From Actinomycetota bacterium (lineage in GTDB: Bacteria; Actinomycetota; Actinomycetes; S36-B12; CAIYMF01): a DNA stretch of 64,000 bases. Each line of letters opens with the position of its first letter. Positions within the stretch are counted from its first letter, which is position 1. A program made the translations under genes and the position numbers. Positions 46,250-55,195 of the stretch are shown here, one piece after another. The stretch spans positions 86,619-150,618 of the forward strand of contig JAPLAU010000018.1 in the NCBI GenBank assembly GCA_026393115.1, given 5' to 3'. Below the pieces are notes generated by a model that was not told where the DNA came from, searched no databases, and worked only from the letters and a program-made list of their open reading frames with translations.

Positions 46250-47023
46250 TTACTGCGACAACGCGTCAGCGGCCGCGTCTACGGGAGTCAGATCAACACA
46301 GGCAGCACCTGAGAACGGATTGTCGATGTCGCGCACCAACAAGATCAGGTACGTGTACGCCAGTGCCAGAACCCCCGGCACCACCCAGCGCATGATCGGT
46401 GAGGTGAAGTCGATGATGACAAGTAGCGCCAACACGATGAAGACAAGCAGCACCATCAACACGTACCCAGCTCGGATGAAACTGGTGTTGCGAATCGTCT
46501 GAATGCGAGACAGTGCGTTCGACAATTCCGAACTTGATACCAACAGCCGTCCTACGTAGTGAGACGGAACTCCCGCCTTCTCGGCATCGACAATCAATGG
46601 TGCAACGGCCGCTTGCGCCACCCACATTTGATCATCGGAGACACGCCCATGCAGCCACCCGCGAACTGTCGCGGCGATCTCAGCCACGCGTGGTCGAACC
46701 CATGAACCATCGATGTCCTTCACGCTCAACCCTGACACCGCGAGTCCATCAAGTGCGAGCAGCGATCCACCGACAACGGCTGGCAGTTTCTCCGACTCCT
46801 TGTAGTCGGCGATCACGCCCGCAAGCATCAGGCCCACGATGATCGTTGCACCGGTGATAACCGCCCCTGCATCGCTAAACGTGACGATGCCATTCATATC
46901 AAGGGTGTTATGAACCACGTAGCGCAACAACAAGATCAACAATGCAACCGGAATCGCCCGAAGTATCAGACGGAACTGGCTGTGCCTCCGCTGTGCCGCA
47001 CCTTCAGCAGCAGACCATGACAT
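46250..47023 (-). CDS. Bestrophin-like layout membrane protein, unrecognised
   Basis: 257 aa. About four helices in two pairs (ILRAIPVALLILLLRYVV and AVITGATIIVGLMLAGVIA near the N-terminus; YVLMVLLVFIVLALLVIIDF and WVVPGVLALAYTYLILLV near the C-terminus) with a soluble middle and LVRDIDNPF at the end. The layout and DIDNPF resemble DUF4239/bestrophin-like proteins, where such a motif is common. It follows aqpZ by 13 bases. Confidence 0.5.
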   Translation of the reverse strand: MSWSAAEGAAQRRHSQFRLILRAIPVALLILLLRYVVHNTLDMNGIVTFSDAGAVITGATIIVGLMLAGVIADYKESEKLPAVVGGSLLALDGLAVSGLSVKDIDGSWVRPRVAEIAATVRGWLHGRVSDDQMWVAQAAVAPLIVDAEKAGVPSHYVGRLLVSSSELSNALSRIQTIRNTSFIRAGYVLMVLLVFIVLALLVIIDFTSPIMRWVVPGVLALAYTYLILLVRDIDNPFSGAACVDLTPVDAAADALSQ

Positions 47024-47036
47024 GAAGCCCGACCTG

Positions 47037-47807
47037 CTATTCGCGCTCGGAACCGGCGACGAGTTCTACTTCCTCGGGCGCGTCAGTGCGCGTCAGCTTC
47101 CACACACCCACAGCGAGAACAGCACCGACCAGCGGGGCAAGGATGAACAGCCACACCTGACCAAGCGCATCACCACCGGCGAAGAGTGCCGGGCCGAGTG
47201 AACGAGCAGGGTTGACCGACGTGCCATCGAGCGGAATACCGACGAGGTGAACTGCGGCAAGAGTGAGACCGATGGCAACACCGGCAAAGCCAGGAGCAGC
47301 AACGCGCTCAGTCACAAGCAGAATGACCAGAATGAAGGCGCCGGTGAGCAACACCTCAAGTACGAATGCGCCGGCCATATTGATGGATCCGTTGTCGTAG
47401 GAGTTGGTGCCGAGTCCACCGGTGTAGTCGGTGGCGCCGAATGAAGTGACGAACAACTTCAGCACAGCCCCACCAAGGATGGCGCCGACGAACTGGGCGA
47501 TCCAGTAGCCCACTGCTTCCTTTGGCGGCATCCTGCGGCCGAGCAACATGGCCAGAGTGACAGCCGGGTTGACGTGTGTGCCCGAGACAGGCCCGAACGC
47601 GTAGGCCAGACCCAGCAGCACCACACCGAACGCGAGGGCAATGCCGAGGGTTCCACTCGCCGGTGCCAATTCGTTAGCCGTCGTCAGAGGTCCGTCGTCC
47701 TTACCAATCTTGGCCGCGATGCCGAACACAGCGGCACCCACCGCCAAGAACACGAGCAGGAACGTACCGACAGCTTCCGCCGCCAACTTGCGAGTCATCG
47801 TGTTCAT
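47037..47807 (-). CDS. aqpZ: Aquaporin (MIP family)
   Basis: 256 aa, six membrane helices and both half-helix motifs: SGTHVNPAVTLAM and GTSVNPARSLGPALF. The selectivity filter region fits the water-channel (AqpZ) type more than GlpF. GAAAGG precedes the ATG. It lies on the same strand 98 bases after the ligand-gated channel gene and may share its transcription. Confidence 0.92.
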   Translation of the reverse strand: MNTMTRKLAAEAVGTFLLVFLAVGAAVFGIAAKIGKDDGPLTTANELAPASGTLGIALAFGVVLLGLAYAFGPVSGTHVNPAVTLAMLLGRRMPPKEAVGYWIAQFVGAILGGAVLKLFVTSFGATDYTGGLGTNSYDNGSINMAGAFVLEVLLTGAFILVILLVTERVAAPGFAGVAIGLTLAAVHLVGIPLDGTSVNPARSLGPALFAGGDALGQVWLFILAPLVGAVLAVGVWKLTRTDAPEEVELVAGSERE

Positions 47808-47904
47808 GGAAGTGCGCCTTTCGAGGTCGACATTCGGGGATCATCAGGGTGAAATCAACATAAAGCACAGTGTGCCTTTCATGCGCGCTGAACGCGCCGC
47901 GGCC

Positions 47905-50469
47905 CTAAAAGAGAAAGAAGTATCCGGCGGCGATTCCTAGCACGAAGACCGGATAACCAATACGCAGAAAGCGATCAAGCGATCGAGCGCGCGAAAGTTG
48001 TCGACGTTCGATGAGTTTCTGTCCAAACAACGAACCAAGAACAAGGAACCCCGACAGCACGATGAAGGCGTAGAAGGCCCACTCAATCGCCACGGTGTAA
48101 TCGACGGAAGGTAGTGACGCCGTTACTCCCTGCAGTAGAACGGCACCAGTAAGGATTCCGGTAACCCCGAAGGAGATGCGCGTGTTGGCATCTTCGAACG
48201 GATACCAGAGGGCGACGTACGTCACGATCACCAGCAACACCAACGGCAGCAAGTTCTTAATCAGGAACGACAACACGTCGCGCGATACCGCGGTGGTGGT
48301 AGTCATCTGCGAATAGGTGATGCCCTGCGACCCCGCGACCACACTCGGATCTCCCAGGAAGCCGCTGTTACCCACACTGGCCGGGAAGAAGCTCACACTG
48401 TCGGCTTGCCAGTTCGGTACCTGGTCAATCGTTGCGTTGGCATCAGTTCCACTCTGCAGCCGCGACTGTTGTGATTGAGCGAGGTTGTCGGGATCGGGGA
48501 TGTAAGTCATCTGTCCTGACGGCCGCGACTTGTTCTGCACCACGATGGGCAGCGTCTGCACATCGAATGGGAAGTTGGTGAACTGCATCGGCGCTCGGAA
48601 TGCACCGTGCACGCGATACAACTCGTAGTTCTCACCATCAACTGTGCTACTTCGTTGCAGATCACCGAGTCCGAGTGCCGGATCAACCGCATTCGGGAAG
48701 ATGACGTCGCTTGGACCATCCCTAGAACCGCGGAACTTAAACCAGATGAAGAAGTCGACCGTGAAAGCCTGCGTGGCAAGGTCGAGTTCCTGGATTTCGT
48801 TGATGTTGTAGCCGGTCGTCACCACGCGCTGCACCGTGTACGTGTGGCCCAATTCCTGCACCACGGTGCCCGCGGCAACTTCCTGCTCAACAGTCTGGCC
48901 AACGATCGGTGAATAGGGCGCCAACTGATACACCGCGGACTTCACCTCGACACCTGCAGGTGTTACTCGACCATCAGCAAATGCCACCGGCCGCACAGCC
49001 GCGTTTCCCTGCCCGAAGTACAGGCTGCCCGTGAGCACGGGTAGCGCCGTTTCAACTGAGCGCGCAGAATCAAGCACGTCTCGCACCTTCCGACGATCGT
49101 CAGCGAGGTCGGTCGTACTCCATGTCACATCGCCCCGTCGCATCGCTTCAACAAACGCATCCACCGCGTCGTACGTGACGCCGGCAACCCAACTCGGTCG
49201 ACGTCCCAGTGTGCGAGCGAACTCGTCGTAGAAGGTGACGGCCTGGCCCGACAACGTGCCCTCGGTAAGAGGGCTTGCCGCGTACGAGTCATTCACTGCG
49301 GCAGGGCCGCCCTTGTACAAACCACCAAAGAACTCTTGGCTACCGAGCGCGTCCGAGCCCACGATGCGCACCGGAACGTTGCGCTTCGCGAGTTCAACGC
49401 CAAGAACGCTCGAGGCCGGATCGACCGAGAAGAGTGCGATCACCCCCGGGTTCGGAATCTTGGCGATGGTGTCGGCGGCCGCGACGAGTTCGGTCTGCTG
49501 CTTCGCCGGGTCCGCTGACACCACGATGTCGGCCTGCACGGTTCCGAGTTTGGAGAATGATCGATTGAATCCTTCACGAAGTGAGATTCCGTAGGGGTCA
49601 TCGGTGGAAACGATGATCGCCGTGTTGTTCTTGAGAATCGAGTGCGCGTAGATCGCAATTCCCTCGGACTGCTGCGTGTTATCGAACACGGTGCGGAAGT
49701 ACCAGGGGTCGCCGGCTGTCACAGCGTCAGCGGTTGCAGTCGGGGTGATGGCTGGAATACCTGCCGCCTTGTAGATCGGTGCCGCAGCTAGTGACGTGGT
49801 GGAGCGCATATGTCCGATGACGCCCATATACCGACCGTCGGCGACAATCTGCTGCGCAATTTCCACTGCCTTCGCCGGGTTCGACTCGTCGTTGAAGGTC
49901 ACGAGCTTCAATTGACGGTCTGCTGACGCGTTGGCGTTCCACGTGTCAGCGGCCGCTTGGGCCGCGGCAAGAACTTCCTGTCCACCGAGTTGGCCCGCGT
50001 CGTTGTTGCCAACGACGACCGCGAGATACACCTCGCGTTTGCGACTACTAATTAGCAAACCGATGACACCAGCGAGCAGCGCCAACACCAGCACGGTGGC
50101 TAAGGTGCGCTTGAAGAACTTGCGCCGACGAACGGCACGAATCTCATCGGCGTATCCAAGGATGTTGTCGGGGGGTGGTGGGTCGATGATGCGTGACAGT
50201 TCAGGCGGACATTCGGAAGTCTCGCTGCGCAGGCGCGCGAGAGAGGGTGACGCTCGATGCTGGGGATCGAGGTCGCGAACCTGCTCGAGGCAGAACTTCT
50301 CTTCGCCAGGATCCTCAGCAACGGCCGCAAACCAGAGCCACGCGAGGGTGTATTCAGGATCGAGCGCAAGCGCTTCGGCGAGGAGGGTGCGCGCGTCGGT
50401 GAGGTCGCCGTTTTCGGCAGCGGCAATCGCCTGCCGCGTGCGTTCTGCCGCATGCACTTTGTCTGCCAT
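47905..50469 (-). CDS. TPR - periplasmic-binding - pentameric ligand-gated ion channel fusion
   Basis: 854 aa from the ATG at 50467-50469 (GGAG upstream). N-terminal TPR-like helices (about 5-75), a membrane helix (about 123-142), then a type 1 periplasmic-binding domain (about 148-480: AVVVGNNDAGQLGGQEVLAA, IGHMRSTTSLAAAPIYKAAG, YRTVFDN-like stretch). The pLGIC beta-sandwich follows with NINEIQELDLATQAFTVDFF and ending MQFTNFPFDVQTLPIVV, the conserved FPFDxQ loop. Four final helices are M1 (LLPLVLLVIVTYVALWYPF), M2 (ISFGVTGILTGAVLLQGV), M3 and M4. A ligand on the binding domain would open an ion pore. PBP-channel fusions exist but are rare. Confidence 0.88.
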   Translation of the reverse strand: MADKVHAAERTRQAIAAAENGDLTDARTLLAEALALDPEYTLAWLWFAAVAEDPGEEKFCLEQVRDLDPQHRASPSLARLRSETSECPPELSRIIDPPPPDNILGYADEIRAVRRRKFFKRTLATVLVLALLAGVIGLLISSRKREVYLAVVVGNNDAGQLGGQEVLAAAQAAADTWNANASADRQLKLVTFNDESNPAKAVEIAQQIVADGRYMGVIGHMRSTTSLAAAPIYKAAGIPAITPTATADAVTAGDPWYFRTVFDNTQQSEGIAIYAHSILKNNTAIIVSTDDPYGISLREGFNRSFSKLGTVQADIVVSADPAKQQTELVAAADTIAKIPNPGVIALFSVDPASSVLGVELAKRNVPVRIVGSDALGSQEFFGGLYKGGPAAVNDSYAASPLTEGTLSGQAVTFYDEFARTLGRRPSWVAGVTYDAVDAFVEAMRRGDVTWSTTDLADDRRKVRDVLDSARSVETALPVLTGSLYFGQGNAAVRPVAFADGRVTPAGVEVKSAVYQLAPYSPIVGQTVEQEVAAGTVVQELGHTYTVQRVVTTGYNINEIQELDLATQAFTVDFFIWFKFRGSRDGPSDVIFPNAVDPALGLGDLQRSSTVDGENYELYRVHGAFRAPMQFTNFPFDVQTLPIVVQNKSRPSGQMTYIPDPDNLAQSQQSRLQSGTDANATIDQVPNWQADSVSFFPASVGNSGFLGDPSVVAGSQGITYSQMTTTTAVSRDVLSFLIKNLLPLVLLVIVTYVALWYPFEDANTRISFGVTGILTGAVLLQGVTASLPSVDYTVAIEWAFYAFIVLSGFLVLGSLFGQKLIERRQLSRARSLDRFLRIGYPVFVLGIAAGYFFLF

Positions 50470-50589
50470 CTCGTCCCTACTCCAAGTGAGTACCACAGCC
50501 TAGCGATCAAAAGCACACGGTGCTTTATTTTGTTGTCAAGGCGAGCAGCCCCACGCCGAGTCGGGGGAGAGCTACAGCGAGTTGAGCGA

Positions 50590-50595
50590 TAGCGT
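50590..50595 (+). promoter_or_regulatory. -10 box of leaderless TetR transcript
   Basis: TAGCGT followed by six bases and the GTG at 50602. The divergent channel gene starts 132 bases away, so the regulator could act on both promoters. Confidence 0.45.
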
Positions 50596-50601
50596 CAGCC
50601 T

Positions 50602-51804
50602 GTGAGCTTCGACGACCAAGCGCCCCGATCCGGACGCCGCAGTTCGCCGCGATCACTGCGCAACAACGAAGCGTTGCTCGACGCAACCGTCGAGATTGCC
50701 GCGACCGACGGATGGGCCGCGCTGTCGTTTCTCGCGGTCAGCGAACGAGCAGGACTGTCGCGACGCACGTTGCAGTCTCGTTTCGGCGACCCCTCCCACC
50801 TGATGGCCGCCGCATGGACCGAGCGCGCATGGCCGGCATTCCACAACCTGTTCGAACGGTCACTGCTGACTGCAGGTCTGCTCGACGGCGACGCGGATGC
50901 TGCCGCACTCGGCGAGGTACTCAACGAGGCAGCGCGCCCCGGACAGGTGTTGCTCGCTGGATCTGAACTCATGCTGGTCGCACAATTTGATGTGCCAATG
51001 AAGACTGCGCTACTCCAGACACTCGGCGACGCACTGCAACAGTGGTGCGTTCCGGACGGACGCCGTGTGACACGAACTCTCGCGGCTCAGCGGGCCTACA
51101 TCCTGGGTGCCACTCTCGGTCTGGTGCTCTTCGGTCGACGACCCGGTATCGAGTCGTACGACATGGCTGTCGAAGCCCAACTCTTGATCCCGGTTCTCGC
51201 CGCGCCCACCAAACCCGCACGACTGCCCAGTTCGCGCATGCCGCACCTCGATCGTGACGTTCCATTCGGTACCGGTGACTCAACAACCGACGCTTTGCTG
51301 CAATCGGCGCTCGACCTCGTTGGCACCAACGGCTTCGATGGAACCCGCACGGAGTCAATCGCACGTCGTGCCGGCGTCTCCGAAGGCGCACTGTTCGCCC
51401 GCTACAGCAGCAAGTTGGAGCTCTTCCGCGACGCAATCGCTCGTCAGGTGGCCATTGGAGTTCGCGCGAACACTGAGGCCAACGACATCATTCGGGCCAC
51501 GCATGGGTGGGGTATTGCCGACGCGGTGATGTTCCGTGAGTTCATGCGACCGAGTCGCGCACACCAGCGTGCCGTCACTCTTGAGGGCCTACGAGTATCG
51601 TGGCACTACCCGGAAGTGATGCAGGCCACGATGTCTGAACTCGACGCGTTCCTCGCACAAGAGATGGAAGCCGACCCGAGTCGCCGCGCGACCGAGTACC
51701 ACCTTGGATACGCCCAAGGCACCGGCATTCTCGCACTGCCGCTGGCACTCGAGTCGATCTATCAACTTCCGTACGACGTGGTGTCAGTGCCCGATCTCGG
51801 GTAG
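50602..51804 (+). CDS. Tandem TetR-family transcriptional regulator
   Basis: 400 aa, twice the normal length. Two complete TetR DNA-binding domains are present: residues about 17-65 (LLDATVEIAATDGWAALSFL then AGLSRRTLQSRFG) and about 228-280 (LLQSALDLVGTNGFDGTRTE then AGVSEGALFARYSSK). Each is followed by a helical ligand-binding-like region. One chain thus resembles a fused TetR dimer. It is divergent from the channel gene and precedes an AlkB-like gene; its ligand is unknown. Confidence 0.85.
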   Translation: MSFDDQAPRSGRRSSPRSLRNNEALLDATVEIAATDGWAALSFLAVSERAGLSRRTLQSRFGDPSHLMAAAWTERAWPAFHNLFERSLLTAGLLDGDADAAALGEVLNEAARPGQVLLAGSELMLVAQFDVPMKTALLQTLGDALQQWCVPDGRRVTRTLAAQRAYILGATLGLVLFGRRPGIESYDMAVEAQLLIPVLAAPTKPARLPSSRMPHLDRDVPFGTGDSTTDALLQSALDLVGTNGFDGTRTESIARRAGVSEGALFARYSSKLELFRDAIARQVAIGVRANTEANDIIRATHGWGIADAVMFREFMRPSRAHQRAVTLEGLRVSWHYPEVMQATMSELDAFLAQEMEADPSRRATEYHLGYAQGTGILALPLALESIYQLPYDVVSVPDLG

Positions 51805-51824
51805 GCAGTGTTCACGACCTCCAC

Positions 51825-51830
51825 TACCGT
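51825..51830 (+). promoter_or_regulatory. -10 box of leaderless alkB-like transcript
   Basis: TACCGT followed by six bases and the GTG at 51837. The same spacing precedes the next two genes (GATACT before 52471; CACCAT before 53372). Confidence 0.45.
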
Positions 51831-51836
51831 GGCGTT

Positions 51837-52433
51837 GTGGAGTCGCTGTTCGACCTTGAAGATCAACCGTCGCTCCCCGCTGGCTTCCGTCACCATCACC
51901 AGTGGCTGGCTTCCCACGACGCCGATCGCTTGCTCGCTGCTCTCACAGCCACACTCGCCTGGGCGCAGCGACCCCTCGTCATCGGCGGCCGCCACGTCAT
52001 GACCCCGCGACTGACGTACTGGGTCGGACCCGAACCCTTCCGCTACTCCGGCGGCATCGAACCAGTTCATGAATGGACCACCGAACTCAACGAGATACGT
52101 GCGCAGGCCACTCGTGCGGCCGGGGTCGAGTTCAACTCAGTACTCGCCAACCTCTACCGCGACGGCAGCGACAGCATGGGCGCTCATCGCGACGACGAAC
52201 CGGAATTCGGCGCGCGACCGGTCATCGCCTCGGTGAACCTCGGTGCCACGCGTGACTTCGCCATCAAGCACGACATCACTGGTGAACGTCACGTCATCGC
52301 ACTCGGCCACGGGGACGTGCTCGTAATGTCGGGGCGTTCGCAACTCGACTGGTCGCACTCGGTACCCAAGCGAGCCCGCGTGACTCAACCACGCATCAAC
52401 CTCACGTTCCGTCAGTGGAAGTCCGGAAACTGA
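51837..52433 (+). CDS. AlkB-like 2-oxoglutarate/Fe(II) dioxygenase
   Basis: 198 aa. The iron ligands are H and D in MGAHRDDEPEFG and the distal H in LDWSHSVPK; the 2-oxoglutarate arginines are in PRINLTFRQ. Together with FNSVLANLYRDGSDSMG this is the AlkB/ALKBH2-3 signature. It would demethylate 1-methyladenine or 3-methylcytosine in DNA or RNA. No ada or other repair gene is beside it. Confidence 0.88.
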   Translation: MESLFDLEDQPSLPAGFRHHHQWLASHDADRLLAALTATLAWAQRPLVIGGRHVMTPRLTYWVGPEPFRYSGGIEPVHEWTTELNEIRAQATRAAGVEFNSVLANLYRDGSDSMGAHRDDEPEFGARPVIASVNLGATRDFAIKHDITGERHVIALGHGDVLVMSGRSQLDWSHSVPKRARVTQPRINLTFRQWKSGN

Positions 52434-52470
52434 ACAGGCGGGATTCGCTGACTCCTTCGATACTGGAGAT

Positions 52471-53352
52471 ATGAAGAACAGGCTCGGCGAAGGATTTCGC
52501 ACCTTACTCTCGGGCGAGCCCGATGGGCGACCCGATTGGATTCAAGCAATTGGTGAAGGCAGCGACGAGGGCCTGTTCGGGCCTGGCTCGGCGGCGTGGG
52601 CCGTGCACGGTGATCTCGCCACCCTCGTCGGCGGAGTGCGTGCCCTTCTGATGCAGACCCTGCAGCCCGGCGCTCTGGCCGGTGTTCAACAGCACTCGCG
52701 CTATCAACACGCTCCCATCGATCGCCTGCGCGGAACAACTCGCTGGCTCGTCACTCTCACCTTTGGCGACACCGCGTTGGCCGAGCGCGAGACCGCGCGC
52801 GTGCGGGGCATGCACAAGCGAGTACGCGGTACCTACAACGATCCGGTCAGCGGCAACGCCACTGACTACAGCGCTTCCGACCCCCACCTCTTGCGCTGGG
52901 TGCACGTCGCGTTCACTGACTCGTTCCTCTCGGCACACCAAAGATTCGGCAGCACTGCCATTCCTGGCGGACCCGATCAGTATGTGCTCGAGTGGGGTGT
53001 GACGGCGAAGATGCTCGGTCTTCCCGACCCGCCTGAGAGCGTGGCCGAGCTGCGCGACCAAATTGCGTCGTTTGGCCCTGAGCTCGCGGTCACCGGCGAC
53101 AGTCGCGAAGTCTTACGCTTCCTACGCAACCCACCGCTTCCGATTGCCACGCGCCCCGCGTATCAGGGACTGCTTGCTGCCGCCGTTACGACGATGCCTG
53201 CCGATCAGCGCGCCCTGCTCGGCCTGAAGGCATTACCGCACGCAGTAGTCGACCCGGTCGTTCGCGCGATGTATGCGGGTTTACGTGTGGCGCTCGGTAC
53301 TCAGTCGCCCAGCGAGCAAGCGGCCCGCGAACGAATCGCCGTCAAGGTCTGA
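52471..53352 (+). CDS. DUF2236 / MpaB-type oxygenase-like protein
   Basis: 293 aa. It fits the DUF2236 (MpaB, latex-clearing-protein-like) family: GPGSAAWAVHGDLATLVGGV at the N-terminus, RLRGTTRWLVTLTFGDTALA, VRGMHKRVRG and LRWVHVAFTDSFL, where H residues of the heme region are expected. Such proteins are often b-type heme oxygenases. It lacks a signal peptide. ATG six bases after GATACT. Confidence 0.75.
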   Translation: MKNRLGEGFRTLLSGEPDGRPDWIQAIGEGSDEGLFGPGSAAWAVHGDLATLVGGVRALLMQTLQPGALAGVQQHSRYQHAPIDRLRGTTRWLVTLTFGDTALAERETARVRGMHKRVRGTYNDPVSGNATDYSASDPHLLRWVHVAFTDSFLSAHQRFGSTAIPGGPDQYVLEWGVTAKMLGLPDPPESVAELRDQIASFGPELAVTGDSREVLRFLRNPPLPIATRPAYQGLLAAAVTTMPADQRALLGLKALPHAVVDPVVRAMYAGLRVALGTQSPSEQAARERIAVKV

Positions 53353-53371
53353 CGTCTGGCACCATTGCCGC

Positions 53372-53830
53372 ATGGTTCTCACCGTGAGGTCAGAGTTCAC
53401 AGGCGTCAACCAGGTCGGCGACTTTCGCTGGATGATCGAGCAGCCTGAGTACGCCGACGCGCTGTTCATCTTCAATGACAACCAGAGTCAGTTCTACGAA
53501 CACCAGGAGAGCCAGGGCACCGACCACCGCTGCTTCCCCGGCGGGGGCAACGCGACCATCCGGCCCTACCAATGTCAGACGCCACCGCGGGCGACGGGGA
53601 TTCCGACAGGCGAATTCGGCGGGTACAGCGCGCTGGACGAGTCGTCGCGCGCCGCCATTGACGACGCAATCGCCTGCCTTGAGTCACTACTTGCGACCGG
53701 CAACTACGCGCGAGTGATCTACAGCTGGGATGCGCAGAATCAGACACTCGGCACTGGAATCTTCACGGTTGCGCGCGAAGTGACCGACTACATCGTCGAG
53801 CGCATTGACACGACCGCCTCTCGTGAATGA
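53372..53830 (+). CDS. Conserved hypothetical protein
   Basis: 152 aa from the ATG at 53372 (six bases after CACCAT); the frame extends upstream only inside the previous gene. Distinctive segments are ADALFIFNDNQSQFYEHQ, GGGNATIRPYQCQTPPRATG and IPTGEFGGYSALDESSR. The Gly-rich GGGN and paired aromatic loops suggest a small nucleotide- or sugar-binding enzyme; I do not recognise a family with confidence. Confidence 0.6.
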   Translation: MVLTVRSEFTGVNQVGDFRWMIEQPEYADALFIFNDNQSQFYEHQESQGTDHRCFPGGGNATIRPYQCQTPPRATGIPTGEFGGYSALDESSRAAIDDAIACLESLLATGNYARVIYSWDAQNQTLGTGIFTVAREVTDYIVERIDTTASRE

Positions 53831-53831
53831 A

Positions 53832-53847
53832 TGTCATCCGTGTGACA
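53832..53847. promoter_or_regulatory. Dyad TGTCA-N6-TGACA upstream of the second secreted FnIII gene
   Basis: A perfect 5-base dyad with a 6-base spacer, 63 bases before the ATG at 53911. It matches the dyad at 5012-5027 upstream of the paralogous gene. Confidence 0.4.
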
Positions 53848-53910
53848 GTCCTGAAGCGCGACTGATGACAGACTGTCCCAACGAGAGTCGACGACGAAAC
53901 GAGGCCTGGG

Positions 53911-55191
53911 ATGTTCACGCGATTCACGCAATTCCTGCGGAATATCCCAGTGCCACTCGCCCTGCGCGCGTGTGTCATTGCGTCGCTGCTGCTCGGACTG
54001 TCGGTGGTGAGCGCACCGGCCCAGGCCGCACCGGTGATCAACGAAACGCAGTGGGTCAAGGGCAAGGTCGGATTCGACCAGTACGTCATTGGAAGTTACC
54101 CCTACAACTCCACTTACATCATGAAGATGGCGCGCATTGACTATCGCACTCCGTCGGGGGTCACCACGGTTCCGCCGAAGGTGGGCGAGAGCTTCCTCAT
54201 CCACCTGTCCACCTCCATCGTCTCGCCCGTCACCCTGAACGACCACTACCAAATGCGGTTGCTGCTGCCCTCAGGAGTGCAACTCGCAATCTCGACGGCG
54301 GCAGATTTCAGGTGCTACATCACCGATACCTCGAGCAACGTCACCCGCTCGACGGCGACAGGCGAATGTGCGCGTCCCGCGAAGGAGGGCACCAACCTTC
54401 GGTTTACCCCGGTCTACCTGATGAAGGGCGAGATCGCCCACTTCTTCATCAGGGTGGTGGCGACCAAAGCCTTCTCCGCCAGCATTACCGCCGACTGCTC
54501 CAAATCGGAAGTGATCGTTACCGGGGTTTGCATCCAGATGACCTCAACAGCCATCGTTAATCCCATTCACGTGAGCACTAATCCGCTTGTGTCGGCCGTT
54601 GCCCTCCGTGTGACCGGGAAGTCAGCGCCCAGCGCTCCCCGCAGCGTGAAAGTGAGCCCGCGCAACAAGTCGGCCGTGGTGTCGTGGACCGCTCCCGCAA
54701 GCACCGGAGGAGTCGCGATTAGCCGCTACACCGTGACTGCCTCCCCGGGAGGTCGCACGTGTGTCACCACCGGTGCTCGTAGTTGCACCGTGACCGGCCT
54801 CGCCAACCGAGTGGGGTACCGGTTCACAGTGCGAGCGCGCAATGCCATCGGCACGAGTGTGGCCTCAGCCAAGTCATCGACAACGATTGTCGGAACCACC
54901 ACATCGGTGCGCGCCATGGCGGCCAGTTTCCCATCCGTCGGCAACGTCAAGGTGACGTGGTCCGCGCCGGCCTCACTGGGCAGTGGCGCGGTCATTCGCT
55001 ACGAGAGCCGCGGCTGCTACTTCGATGGTGCGGCATGGACGGCATTCGGCGCGTGGGGCACTGAAGGAACGAAGAGGTACGCGACCGACACCGGACTACC
55101 CGCCGGTCTATCTATCCGAATTCAAATCCGCGCGATTAACGGGTCGGGTGCGAGCGCACCGGTGCAGCTGCAGTTCGTGCAAGGAATCTGA
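53911..55191 (+). CDS. Secreted FnIII protein, paralogue of 3644-4936
   Basis: 426 aa. Signal peptide ACVIASLLLGLSVVSAPAQA, about 35 residues in. Residues about 35-220 form the same unrecognised domain as in the 3644 gene (WVKGKVGFDQY, PPKVGESFLIHL, MRLLLPSGVQLAIS, TAADFRCYITD, ADCSKSEVIVTGVC). Two FnIII modules follow (ASPGGRTCVTTGARSC, and one ending QIRAINGSG). GAGG precedes the ATG. The paralogues differ in cysteine placement in the first half but are collinear throughout. Confidence 0.7.
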   Translation: MFTRFTQFLRNIPVPLALRACVIASLLLGLSVVSAPAQAAPVINETQWVKGKVGFDQYVIGSYPYNSTYIMKMARIDYRTPSGVTTVPPKVGESFLIHLSTSIVSPVTLNDHYQMRLLLPSGVQLAISTAADFRCYITDTSSNVTRSTATGECARPAKEGTNLRFTPVYLMKGEIAHFFIRVVATKAFSASITADCSKSEVIVTGVCIQMTSTAIVNPIHVSTNPLVSAVALRVTGKSAPSAPRSVKVSPRNKSAVVSWTAPASTGGVAISRYTVTASPGGRTCVTTGARSCTVTGLANRVGYRFTVRARNAIGTSVASAKSSTTIVGTTTSVRAMAASFPSVGNVKVTWSAPASLGSGAVIRYESRGCYFDGAAWTAFGAWGTEGTKRYATDTGLPAGLSIRIQIRAINGSGASAPVQLQFVQGI

Positions 55192-55195
55192 GCTA

